Of a stretch of 64,000 nucleotides of DNA, positions 22,216-32,966 are shown in pieces (the stretch's first letter is position 1; the number at the start of each line of letters is the position of its first letter). Source of the stretch: Allacma fusca (lineage: Eukaryota; Arthropoda; Collembola; Symphypleona; Sminthuridae); NCBI GenBank assembly GCA_947179485.1, contig OX359247.1:64841001-64905000 (forward strand), given 5' to 3'. Made by a program: the position numbers and the translations under genes. Below the pieces are notes generated by a model, which did not search any database, was not told the DNA's origin, and saw only the letters and a list, made by a program, of their open reading frames with translations.

Positions 22216-24128
22216 TTAGGGAGTATGCACATATTACGTTTCATTTTTTCACGATTTTTGGACCCTACCCTCCCTATCGTCATCCTAAAGTCATTTTTCC
22301 GTGACCCCCTCCCCTGTAAACGTCATCAAAGCAAAAACGCAGACAAAATCTACTTGACCGATTTCGTTCAAATTTTTTTTATCATTGTTTGTGTCGAAAA
22401 CTCGTAAGAGTTAGTTATTAAATAAATTCGGTTGGCGTGTTCGTGCGAAATTAATAAATTTCGAAGGAAGAAAAGAGAAATAATAAAAAAGACCAACAAA
22501 AGATTAACTGAGGGGAAACTAGAGATCGTGGCCATATTATTTTGGTTTCCCGTTAGCGGACAAACGCACAATAGCAATTGATGTTTTTGCAAAGAGCCTA
22601 ATACTATTCAAAAATAAACTTTTAACGTCAGTAGTATGGTCAAATTCGCTCTGATTCCAGCCAGCCATATTTCCCATAATTTCCATCGGTAAGTCCGACA
22701 AATAATCCGCTACACATGCTGTCTAAAACTACATTTTATAACTTTGAGCAACATATTCAATGCTTCTCGAGATGTTTTCTAACGAGCTTCTATTAGCAGC
22801 TATTTTGTGGGATTCATATGGAACAAAATACAAAATAGTAATTGCATACATGGTAGGTTTGGCTTTCAAGGTTGTCTTGAATGCTCGGGCAGTAGTAGAC
22901 TTGGGATAGTTTTCAGACATTTAGCATCACAAACCGCCAAATTTATCAGGTGAATCAATGGTTACAAAATAGAACTTCGGAAACATGCTGCTTAAAGAGC
23001 ACAACAGCTGGGACAAAGTTCGGTATTACAATTTTGACCAAGTTGCTCCGCGAGGGACTAACTGGGATGACAACGATTTATTTGCAAATCATACTGAGAT
23101 TTTGTACTTTAGGCACACCAAATTAATTTTGGCCAACAGTTTGTCTAAAATATATTTTGACGCCATTCTTGACTAATGTTTTGAGGATTTCCAGGATCAC
23201 AAGTTTGGTATGGTTGTGGTTAGGGATGCCAATGGTCTGGGCCGGACCATTATTAATGGTCCGTTATTGGTCTGGCCCTGTCTGGTCCCAGATTTGTATG
23301 GTCTGGTCCTGTCTGATTCAGCACTTGGACCAGACCAGATACAATTGGTCCAGCTTCATGACCAGACCAGACCACAGGAACATGGTCCCAATAGTACGCA
23401 AAATAAAAATTTAAATTAACGAAATCCTATGGAACATATTAAAAATGTAATTTCTGTGGATAAAAGAAGAATTTGACTGGATAAAATGTGATTATTTAAT
23501 TGCTCTCAATGGTTTTCTGGACCATGGTTTTTGGTCTGGTCTGGTCCAAATGACCGGATCAGCCCATCGGTCTGGTCTGGGCTTTGGACCAGACCAGTTT
23601 CATAAAATCTGGTTCAGACCAGACCATTGGCATCACTAGTTGTCGTGCTTACAGGAATAATTCTAAAATACGTGACACATGCTGGCTTCTTTTATTTCAA
23701 CACTTCCTGTAATATTGCCAGCATGTTCACAGTTGACACTGTCAGCACTTGTAGTAATGTTAGGACCAAGGGCGACAGTAACTGGAATCGTGAGAGTGAA
23801 ATATTTGCAAAACATACTGAGATTGACGAATGTGATTTTGTAACCATTTCTATATAAGCCAATATTTTTCGAAACGATCATGGTTGACAGAGATTTGAAA
23901 TAATGTATGACTTACGTGTGTATATAAAATGTATCAGTGGTCTTTCAGCAATAAACAAAAACACTGAGTCTAACAATTATCCCTGTTTATTCCTCATATT
24001 TTTCTGAGAATAGGCGAAACATCATCAACAACGTTACCCCCACCCTCCCCTTGGTTTACACAAAATCATCAGCTTCAAGACCCCCTCCCTCCCCCAAAAG
24101 TGAAACGTAATATGTGCACACTCCCTTA
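22216..24128. mobile_element. TIR element nested in the AACGTT element
   Basis: TTAGGGAGTATGCACATATT at 22216 continues to ACGTTTCA, and the complement runs from 24101 to 24128 with two differences over 28 nt. Next to each end are C/T-rich tracts (GACCCCCTCCC). A roughly 60-nt segment with ACTGGGATGACAACGA-like sequence is repeated imperfectly at about 23045 and 23770 (both end AAATCATACTGAGATT-like). No target duplication or transposase was found. Confidence 0.55.
23221..23638. mobile_element. hAT MITE with GGTCTGGTC repeats
   Basis: Ends TAGGGATGCCAATGGTCTGG and its complement CCAGACCATTGGCATCACTA. The 8-bp flanks are GTTGTGGT (23213-23220) and GTTGTCGT (23639-23646). GGTCTGG/CCAGACC motifs occur more than fifteen times, concentrated in both subterminal regions. 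It is the innermost layer of the nest. A truncated relative is at 13965-14050. Confidence 0.8.
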
Positions 24129-24857
24129 CAAGATGACAATACATGGGATTTGTAAACATGGAAAATAACGTTTACATATTTGGTTATGTTTTACGTTTTT
24201 GGTTTTACAAATCCAACCTATGGGTTAGTTTTAGTTTAACGTTATGACATATTTTCCGTTTCGTTTTCGTTACTGTAAACTGTTTTAACTTTTTTCCCGA
24301 TAATACTGTTATTCAATAACGTTTTGAATAACGTTATCCATCCCTGTTTTATACAGTTATCATCTAGTCCACTTCTGAAAGGCAGTCAGGTCACCAATAT
24401 ATATTTTCTAAGCTTGCTCTCTTAATAATGAGAGCTAAATCAATACTGTAGACCATACTTTTATTTATTCTTGACCTATCCCGTTTTAAAGGAGCTGATA
24501 TTTTACCATCGGGCTTGCCTTTACTAATATAGAGGGAAACTGTTGCTGGAATAGCCTTCTATGTTTTTCAGCTAATTCCATCCCTTTTAATTTCTTCTAC
24601 TTATGAATGCTAGTAATTCCTGTGTCATTAAAACCAAAAAAATTTACAGAAATGTTCGGGTTGGGCTTCTCAAATAAAGGCGACTGTTCAATTGTCAGCG
24701 GCATTTTGGTGCCGCCTAGTTTAAGGGCATGAATGACTTCCCTGTAAGTTTTCATTTCCTCAATCCTATAAACCGAAGGCTTTATGGCAGCTGCTATGGC
24801 AAACAGAAAACATGAATTGAGGTATATCTCATTCTTGTATGGGTGTAAGCTCCTCAT

Positions 24858-25309
24858 TTTTATATGCCTCTACACTATTATTGACATTAATAAATAGCCC
24901 CTTCTCAGCTAACAGGTTAAGTAGTGATAAATTAATAATTTAAACTTGATACTGAAACCTCGTGTTCGGTTCAAATAACTCCAAAACCGGACATGAAAAA
25001 ACTCAAAAATGAATATGAACTTGACTTTTCAAGGTCAAGTGTCAAGTTCTCATACTCATATAATACGCTTTAAACAATAGTTCTTATGCAGATGTCCTTG
25101 CTGAAGCTTAAAAGCCAGTTTAAATCACAGCGTTTTCGCATGCAAATGCGAGACCGGTATTTCTGTTTTCAACCAGCAACGTGCTCCGGGCTCAAATATT
25201 ATAAGCAAAATATTTCCTGTTGTTTTTCTTCTTCAACACTTCTTTTTAATCTTAACTTGCTTTTAGTTTTTGCTTTGCATAATCGTATTATTTTAAAAAC
25301 AACTGGAAA
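24858..25309. other. No recognisable gene
   Basis: AT-rich sequence. A short inverted repeat (ATGAATATGAACTTGAC and GTCAAGTTCTCATACTCAT) lies at about 25010-25060. Nothing else. Confidence 0.3.
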
Positions 25310-26560
25310 ATGAGCACATCTGAAGAATCTTTAGGTGCTGATCTTAGATGTCAAACCTCATCAAGTAGCCAGAAAAAATGGTCGAAGGTCCACAAACACT
25401 TCACATTCTACAAAAAAATATATCTGGAAACACTGCTCGTAAGTGTGTACGCACTTACGAGCAGTGTTTCCAGGTATATTTTTTCTGCTTCATTTAGCTT
25501 GCTAAATTAAAAACTCAATTGAAAATTATAAACCCAATTAAAATTACTATACTCAGTCAAGTTGATCAAAGAAATAAACCCAGGAACTGCAAATCTTAAA
25601 CGGTGCATGGTTTTGAAACACAACAACAAATCAAAAGATTGTTTGGCAACGAAAGCCTGTTCTCCAATAATTGCTGCATTTAAAAAAGCTGTAATATTGT
25701 TTCTGCTCAGAAAAATAATTCAATTATGTTTCGAGCAGTAATTGAGGATACTTTTGTTAACCTCCTTCTAGGAATTTTTCAATGAAGTTTCATCGTCGGC
25801 ACGTCAAATATATTGTCCACACTGATCAACCGTGTAGCATCATAGAAGCAGCCAACAAAATTTGCAAAAAAAAATTTATTCCATCTCATGCTGAAATTCT
25901 GAAACGGCGTGCTATTAAAAATCCAATTCTGGACGTGTGCAAAAACGATAAGCGTCTGGTCAAAAAAGCAAATACATGTATATTCGACTAAATAGGTTTT
26001 GAGTTAGAATAATTTAGATTTTCGTAATGCAGAAAGTGTATCGTTCAATGAAATGATTTAATTACCAATTATTGTTTTTTATTTTATAACATAATAGTGA
26101 TATATATTAATATCATTATTAATATTTTATATTGAAATAGTTATTTTGGTTATTAATTCCATAACGATTTTTTAAACATTTTCAAGGTCGTTTTCAACGA
26201 AGAGGATCAGTGAATAAGATGCTTTGCTCACAAAACAATTCAATCTGTCAAGCTGCATTTACTTTCATTTAAAAAAGTGACAGAACATGATTTATCATAG
26301 GAACGTTTTCTGATTCAAGCTCAGATGTATTATGTTCACAAGCAATAAGGCAGTTTTCAATTTACGATTGCGTATTTTAAAAAAGATAATGATGAACTAT
26401 TATTTGATGTAAATTGCTTTCGTTTGTTAGATCACGCAAGCCGTCCGTCGAATTCAAAACTCAAAAGTTCTGACAGAATCCTTGCATCCGGCATCTCGGC
26501 CGTTCACAGAATTGCATTACACACACTGCTAAAGCCTGAAGCATATTCAGAGCGCGGAGT
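25310..26560 (+). other. Possible decayed transposon-encoded protein, unidentified
   Basis: Short plus-strand frames: 25310-25510 (MSTSEESLGADLRC, KKWSKVHKHFTF), about 25715-25780 (CFRAVIEDTFVNLLL) and 25782-25991 (MKFHRRHVKYIVHTDQPCSI, KKANTCIF). They may belong to one broken gene. The first is interrupted by a long hairpin at 25413-25484. I cannot name the family; a hAT-like protein is possible. Confidence 0.2.
25413..25484. repeat. Near-perfect 33-bp stem hairpin, 6-nt loop
   Basis: The arm at 25413-25445 (core CTGGAAACACTGCTCGTAAG) and the arm at 25452-25484 are reverse complements over 33 positions with one T/G pair, which would be a G-U wobble in RNA. The loop is TGTACG. It could be a recent inverted duplication, a foldback or a small-RNA precursor. 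Nothing in the flanks decides between these. Confidence 0.8.
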
Positions 26561-26889
26561 ATAGTATTAATGTACATACGTGCCGAAGCTACATACTTAT
26601 AGTACGTCCCTCCAATTTCAAAACTCTATGCTTACATGCATAACATAAGGCCCACAGGCGCGCATTTTATTCTTGCACTTGAGATTACTCATCATGCCAT
26701 ACACAATTTTTCTAACTTGTGAGGTTACAACCGAGAAGCTTATACCGGCTCTCCACGGTTTATAGAGGGTTGGGAATCATATGTACAGGGTGTCGTACAC
26801 ATTTCTTCCCCTAAAGCACGTAGGCACAGAGCTAGACTAGTGGGACAAACACCCCTCAGTCCATTCCTCCCATTAAGGGAGTATATCAC
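26561..26889. other. No gene; possible TIR-element fragment
   Basis: TGTACAGGGTGTCGTACAC at about 26782 resembles the TACAGGGTGTC ends of the mariner-type element at 47699-48659, but no partner end is seen. Confidence 0.25.
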
Positions 26890-27260
26890 TAGTCTTTGCT
26901 CCAGCCGAGGAAATGTAGAGTAAAAGGAATTGGGAGGGAGAGGTTTTTTGGGTTAATTGAAGGAGATTAACGGACGCTCATTAGACTGGAATGTCTAGCG
27001 AGCAATGCAGATTGGCAACTTCTCCTGGTTCCTCTCCGTCTAAAGGATGTCCACTGCTAGTTCCCCTTGTGCATCCAGGCCATGGTTTCAGTCTTCAGAG
27101 TGCAAGCCCCTTTCACGCCCTTCTCCTCACCCCACCCAAAGCTATAGTAGAAGATAGAAAGAGTGGAAATTATTAAAGTATCAGAGCTTTACTGGAATCG
27201 AAACCGACTCCAGCCGCAACGAACGGGACGCTCTGACAACTCAGCCACCCTGCCTGGCTG
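26890..27260 (-). repeat. tRNA-derived SINE
   Basis: On the minus strand a pol III-like head lies at about 27255-27184. The A-box-like segment GGGTGGCTGAGTTGTCAGAG is at 27250-27231 and the B-box-like GGTTTCGATTCC at 27205-27194, spaced as in a tRNA, followed by an unrelated body extending to about 26890. Class II (Leu/Ser-like) spacing is suggested by the extra bases between boxes. It cannot fold as an intact tRNA. The 3' end and target duplication were not found. Confidence 0.5.
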
Positions 27261-28032
27261 ACTATGCTTACATACTATAGATTACTCAACCACTCTGACT
27301 GTAGTCCGAGTAGAGTATCTATGTTTTTCAATGCTTCCCATGTAGTAATTATTGCTCATGATGAGAAGAGAATGATGGACTTAAGGTAAAGGCTCCGCTC
27401 TTCGCCAAGGTACCAGTTCACCCTAAGAAATACCCTTTGCAAATTGTTGTTTTTGTAACGTATGTGTAAATACAAATCAAAATTGGCCAGCATGATATGA
27501 TAGAGTCAAACAATAAATTATATTTGTGTATCGGTATGGTTGATGTGGCGCGAGAATATGATAAGGCGCAATTTCAATCCTCTCTTGCGATTTACGTGGA
27601 CCAAAGCGGATGCCCAGAATTATTGCTTGTTTTAACTTCAAATTTAATTTTCTTTTCAATTTATTATTTATAATGTGCATCAAAAGGAACATTGCAGGAT
27701 CATCACGAAGCTGTTCAGAGAAAGTAACTAAAATGATTTGCGAAGGCTCAGTAGGGTTTGTAGTTCAATAAAGCTATCAAATTAATTCGCAATTTATTGT
27801 AGTTTGTTGAACGAAACAGTGTACTGGGCCTCACAATCGATATAGCCTTAATATAACATCTAAATAACGAAAAAATGTGACTGTGCGACATTAGTCGGAA
27901 TAGCAGTATGTACATATATGGGAGTAGAAAAACTCAGGAGGCCCACGCTCCTTTTTTTCACGAGGGGTCATTCAAGTAGTACATCCTGTTTCATTAAGGT
28001 CGGGGAAATAAGATCGCTTACTGGACCCCCAT
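27261..28032. other. No recognisable gene
   Basis: AT-rich sequence; nothing supported before the left end of a nested hAT-like element. Confidence 0.35.
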
Positions 28033-28324
28033 TAGAGCATCTCGGGCGGTTAAAATTTACGGGTAAGCCCGCAAAAAGCCCGGCCCGCACAGGCTTCGAG
28101 CGGCGGTTGTGAATGTACATAGACTTGAATGACTTGAACGAATTTCAGACGTTTGCAATTTTAGCTTTCAAACAAACTAAGGCTTGGTGTACGATAGAGC
28201 ATCACCCCGTGGGATATTTTAGGCCCGTGCCTGTCTGTACAGTTACTACTGTTAATAAGTTTCATTTCGCTCTTTATTACTGCCGAAAATTCCATTTAGT
28301 CTAGAAGATGAATACTGCTAGTAG

Positions 28325-31300
28325 CAGTGCATCGCATGGGTACGAAATTGGTGTACCTGGACCTGGACCCAAATAGTGGGTACTAGCAAAAGCCGTACTC
28401 AACCCGTACCTGATTATAAGTACCCATTAAATAATTGTTGGTACCTGGACCTGAATATTTTTCTTGTAGTGCGTACCTGTACGTGAATTGTACCCGTACC
28501 CAAAATATACCCAAAATATGGACCTGTACCTATTATCTGAAACATTTTCTGCGTACCTGTACCCAATCAGGTACTTAAAAAATAATTTATGTAAATGATA
28601 TTTACGACTCATCATATTTATTGTATTGCAGTTTGAAACTAGACATCATAGGAATTATAATGTAGATACAATTCGGCCTCCAGTCATTATTTTTGCAATA
28701 CTATACATCTTAATGGAACTAAAATCTTCAGATTTCAACCTATGCCATGCCTTCAGACAAAAGAATTTCCTGATTGTGTCACCACTCATTGAAAGTCTCT
28801 TCAGCGTTAAAAGATCTGAACCGTAAGAAAAAGTTCTTTCTATGGGAACACCAGTTCCAGACACAGCGAGAAAATCACTTGCCATTGCAGCCAAAGCTGG
28901 AAAGCTTTGCGCGTGTTCCTAACATAAATGACACATTGAAAGTAGTTTAAATTTAAGGACAAATTTCCAAATACAAAATAATTAAACATATTAATTTCCA
29001 CCATGTGAGGCAATCATTATCTTCGACGGATTCCACAGATTCGACGGTTGGCATAGATAAATACTCTCAAAATTCATCCCTCCGGTCCGTTTTTGCCCGC
29101 TTCACCTGTGATGCTAAAATATCCAACGGCTCCTTGACAGAATACATTTCTGCATTTCGTGGCTTGTAGAATGTATCCCAGTGTTGAAGAGCCATTCTAA
29201 AAAGAGTCAAATCATATAAATGAATCAACTAAGTTCATCAATAATTATTAGTTATTATTAATTATTACTAATTAGTACTTTTTATTAGATTTTGCTACTT
29301 GAGAAGGAATGCCAACACATTTATACCACTCAAGCTTGCATCTGGGATCTAGGACTATAAACGAAAAATTAGCTTACATGATTACAAATTATTCATATTT
29401 ATAGAAAAAATAACCCACACATACTTAGTCCCATAACATATACCAGGCCGTCGGAAGTTGGATAATACTTATTTAGTTTATCACAGGCCGCAGCAATAAC
29501 AATGCAATTTTATTATGTTCAACGTACTAAATTCATACCTTGTATGATTCCAAGTGATTGTACAATTCAATGTACACAGCTGCAGATAAGGCCATAGTAG
29601 GAATTTTCGCCTTGGATAGGTACACGGTCATTTTCCTAAATGGCTGCATTTAATTAAATTAAAATACGAATTCATATATAAGTAATATTTTACAAGTACA
29701 TTCTAACGAACGTTTACCTCCAGCAAGTCAATCATGTCTTTTATGAGGACCCAGTTCTGTAGTGTAAGTTTATATTTAAACAACTTGTGTTCCTTTGTAG
29801 TCAGATGATCATACGCCTGTATAAGGTAAAAATACAAATAATCCATTACCCCCACCCCGTACACCATATAGTAAGTTAAAGTAAATGTGAATACAAATGA
29901 ACCGAAATCAAGTACGTACAAGTTTCATATCATACAGACGTCGAAGCATGTAATCAGTTGAGTTCCAACGTACTTCCGTGTCAAGAACTAATTGCCTATG
30001 TTTTAGTTTCTTGATACGACAAGAATTCTTGAAAGATTCCAGAAGCGTTCCAGATTTGCGTATCGATGCGATTCCTTTCCGTACCTAATATAAAAGTTCA
30101 CATGTAAAACACACTATTGTTAATTATTTCGTAAAGTAATAATTATTTAATTAGCGAATATAGTACCCTATGATACAACGATAAATTATTGCGAGAGGCA
30201 GTATCGTTTGCTGCGTTGGCATCTGGCGAATCGGACTGTAAATCGTCAGATTCAGCTGAAGATTGCGAATCATCTTCACAAATATCAGATTCGTTTGAAC
30301 TTACGTCAGAACTGTCATCTACTTCGATAGCAGACATGGTTTTGAGGATAGAAATAGCATCCTTGCAGGCTAAATTCACTACATGTGCAAGACAACGCAC
30401 ACGTTGATTATCGCAATCGAAATGAAGTCCCTGGATAATGTTAGGTGATTATAAATGCAATATAAAAGCCGACTTAAAGCTGTAAAATAATCAGTGTAAG
30501 TTATAAATAAGTTTTGAACAACACATATGTTTACCTTTTGGCTTGCTACACGTTTAAATTCGTTGAACATTGTGTCACAACTACTTGCATTGTCTGTAGT
30601 TATAGCAAGTACCTTTCCTAAAATTTCATAATCCTCCAAGAAGTTAACTAGAGACGTAGCCAGCTCTTTTCCTGAATGACCGCGTTTCAAAATATCCATA
30701 TCCAAGAGCAGTTCCTCATAATTCCAGTCAGCAGATATCCAAGAAGCTATAACACCATGAAATCCGATGCAGTGTCGGGTGGTCCAACAATCAAGGACAA
30801 GAGAAATGCGCCCCGCGGCTTTCTGAAAACGTAATCCCCTAAGAATATAACGACCGTTTGAATTACATTTAATATGAGTCAATGTCACTTACCATTAATA
30901 GGTCCTTGATCTTAAGTTTTCCGCATCATATAAGCTCACAATTCTTCGTTTTAAGGTGTCTTCACTAAACAGACCGTCTAAATCCCTCCCATAAAGTGCA
31001 AACCTCTAAAATGCCTGATTTTCAACCACATGAAAGGGCTGATCCGTCATTATAATAAATTCCAGCAGCAACCTTTCGAATTCTTCTTTCACGAATGACT
31101 GTCCCAGAAAATTAAAATATCAAATATATCAGCACGGGTGTGATAGAATCATTATAATTAACTTATTTCAATATATTGTATTAAAATTACTAATAATTAC
31201 CTTGGATTTCAAAAACTTGGAAATCAAAGTTTGTTTAGGCTTCTCGGCGTCACTTTTGATTGATATGGTAGGATGTCTTCTACTTACATGTTTTATTAAA

Positions 31301-32598
31301 TTTCCAGTAGAATTTGATTTGTCCCTTTGAAGCAGGCAACTGTCAAATATTTACTCAGTCTAATATTTTAAAGCCTAATTTTAAGCCGGCTGTCTTCGTT
31401 CAAACCGTAATACATGGTCAAGTGGTTACAGCGTTTTTGACTAATAAAAAGATTATTCGCTACATTTCTCAAAAGCTAGCTGGACTAATTGTAAGTACAA
31501 GATCTTTTTATGTAGCGTGCAGTTTATACGAAGAAGTAGGAAATATGTACACATTTAAGCAAAGGTGGACCTAAAGGGGTAATTTCCTTTGTAATTAAGT
31601 AGTTCATTAAGCCTTTAGAATAAAAACACTCATTGAGTTTACTTTTTTTGCCTAATTATTTAACTAATAACACATCTAACGTTAAATGAAAGCACAGAAC
31701 CTTTCATATAAAAATAAATATAGTCTACGTTGCCTGTTTTCCAACGATATTAATATAATCATAATAATATAAAAATATCCACACAATAATATATTTTGTT
31801 GTCGAAGAGGAAACCTTGCTAACAGTGTATGTATTTTTTAATGGACTTACAGCATGCAATGAAAGTCGATTAATGCATAGTTTTGATCTTTGTGAAAATA
31901 CATTACATTAATTAACTACAGAATTACAACTGATAGCATGCACAGTTTCGCCTTTTTACCAAAAAATTAACTATTTAAAAAATATGATATCCTTACTTGC
32001 AATGAATGCACCGAAATTTCTTCCCGTCACTTTGCGATTGGAAATGCTCGTATATTTTTGACCGAACAGTCCTTCCAGCGTCTGAGGTAATGCCATTTTC
32101 AATTAAATCTTCCACTTCTGGGTCACCCTCCAGAACCACAATGTCATTTAATGACATTTTGACTAAATCACAAGTAAAATTGAAACTCCACGTAGTTTTT
32201 GCTGGCACGTTGTGCTAAGTAGTTGGTCAAACATCTATTGCATAAACGTATGTTTTTTCAAAAATTACAATGCACTCCTGAAAACACGCTGTATAGCGAA
32301 AGAAACCTTTAGGTCGGAGAGAGAGCCATAGGCTGCACTAGATGTCTCCTAAGACGGATTTCTGTACATAAAAGTACCCACATTTTCAGGTATTAATTTA
32401 TAAGGTCCAGGTATATTGAATGCTTGTACCTGTACCTGTCAGGTACAACCCTAAAAAATCAAAATTTGTACCTGTACCCGACACCAGACTTTGTACCCAA
32501 AATTTGGGTACATATAACAAGTACCCAAAAATTACCCATTCAGTTCCTGTTCCTGTACCCAAATACTCAGGTACTACCCGTACCCATGCGATGCACTG
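28325..32598 (-). mobile_element. Complete hAT transposon with GTACCTG subterminal repeats
   Basis: Termini are exact inverted repeats: CAGTGCATCGCATGGGTAC at 28325 and its complement ending at 32598. Flanks GCTAGTAG at 28317-28324 and 32599-32606 are a perfect 8-bp duplication, the hAT hallmark. About 250 nt at each end are packed with GTACCTG/GGGTAC motifs. One gene, on the minus strand, fills the interior. Confidence 0.92.
28655..32208 (-). pseudogene. hAT transposase with introns, inactivated
   Basis: Exon-like blocks in order on the minus strand: 32208-31997 (start MPAKTTWSFNF, ending FRCIHC, first half of a BED finger) and 31339-31201 (STGNLIKHVSRRHPT, second half of the finger), joined by GT-AG in phase. 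Next are about 31095-30895 (FVKEEFERLLL, FSEDTLKRRIVSLYD), 30835-30537 (RISLVLDCWTTRHCIGFHG, LAITTDNASSCDTMFNEF, the catalytic region), 30430-30150 (RCLAHVVNLACKDAI plus an acidic Ser/Asp-rich insert), 30085-29920 (VLDTEVRWNSTDYML), 29820-29719, 29645-29540 (AAVYIELYNHLE), 29195-29010 and 28920-28655 (hATC dimerisation region: FLAVSGTGVPIERTFSYGSD). Damage includes a TAG in block three, a frame change at its end and a TGA in the block near 29080. Loss looks modest, so it is a fairly young copy. Confidence 0.88.
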
Positions 32599-32966
32599 GC
32601 TAGTAGTTCAAGTATTTGTAATAAGAATCCAGAAGTTAACGTTGTAATAAATTCAAGAACGCAACCAGAAGTACTTACCAAAGCCGAAATAGCAGCATAA
32701 GCTTTTGTATTGCCTTCTTAATAAACAAGGCAGTTTAAGGACTGCGTGTAAGGGTCAAGAACACCAATATTTTAAAATACAGTTTTTCAGTATTTAAGAT
32801 GTATAGTATTTGCTTCCAAGGAGGGCTTCCAAGCTTTTTTTAATTTTGCTGGCCGGGATTTTTTGATAAACATTAATTTCTGGCCGGGCGGGTACGGGTA
32901 AAACGTTACAAGCCACGGGCGGGCACGGGCCTAAAATATCCCACGGAGTGATGCTCTAACCCCCAT

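Larger units (their letters stand above)
21599..24346. mobile_element. hAT-like TIR element inserted in the polymerase relic
   Basis: Ends CAGCGATGGA (21599) and TCCATCCCTG (to 24346) are inverted repeats with one change. Both inner flanks are rich in AACGTT/AACGGTT motifs (21610-21830 and 24160-24330). Flanks TGCTATAC and TTTTATAC agree at six of eight positions, an imperfect target duplication. No transposase is evident. Removing it brings the two polymerase segments back next to each other. Confidence 0.6.
20150..24857 (-). pseudogene. Polinton/Maverick-type DNA polymerase B relic, split by nested elements
   Basis: Protein-primed family B DNA polymerase of the Polinton kind, read on the minus strand. 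24857-24597 gives the N-terminal part (FLFAIAAAI, PLFEKPNPNISVNFFGFND). After a 2.7-kb interruption (24346-21599) comes a Cys-rich piece (RCRQYLCRHCF), then APFANYLDFESKL, an exonuclease-like start, at about 21385. 21100-20730 continues with KLAERQEQ, SKTRIYPSPSRL and YSNLKDEHMSQVDYEHAQNV. 20725-20160 gives GEYCNFYHQLYFALLADVF, FLEAGLRGGYSV and MHDLLNDYPLGPV. Segment order and motifs follow Polinton polymerases closely. In-frame stops and shifts show it is dead. No integrase, protease or capsid gene is visible beside it, so only the polymerase portion survives. The polymerase catalytic DTD segment was not found. Confidence 0.75.
28033..32958. mobile_element. Outer hAT-like element, interrupted by a full hAT transposon
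   Basis: The left end TAGAGCATCTCGGGCGG and the right end CGGAGTGATGCTCTA (to 32958) are imperfect inverted repeats, flanked by ACCCCCAT at both 28025-28032 and 32959-32966, a perfect 8-bp duplication. GGCCCGTGCC/GGCACGGGCC and CGGGCGGG motifs recur near both ends. A second TAGAGCATCACCCCGTGGG sequence at 28195 is nearly identical to the right terminus in complement, so the left side may include a rearranged extra end. Without the inner element the remnant is under 700 bp with no coding sequence. Confidence 0.7.

Noticed and set aside
27184..27255. Functional tRNA gene on the minus strand
   Set aside because: A and B boxes are present but acceptor stem pairing and a proper anticodon arm cannot be formed, and an unrelated body follows; a SINE fits better.
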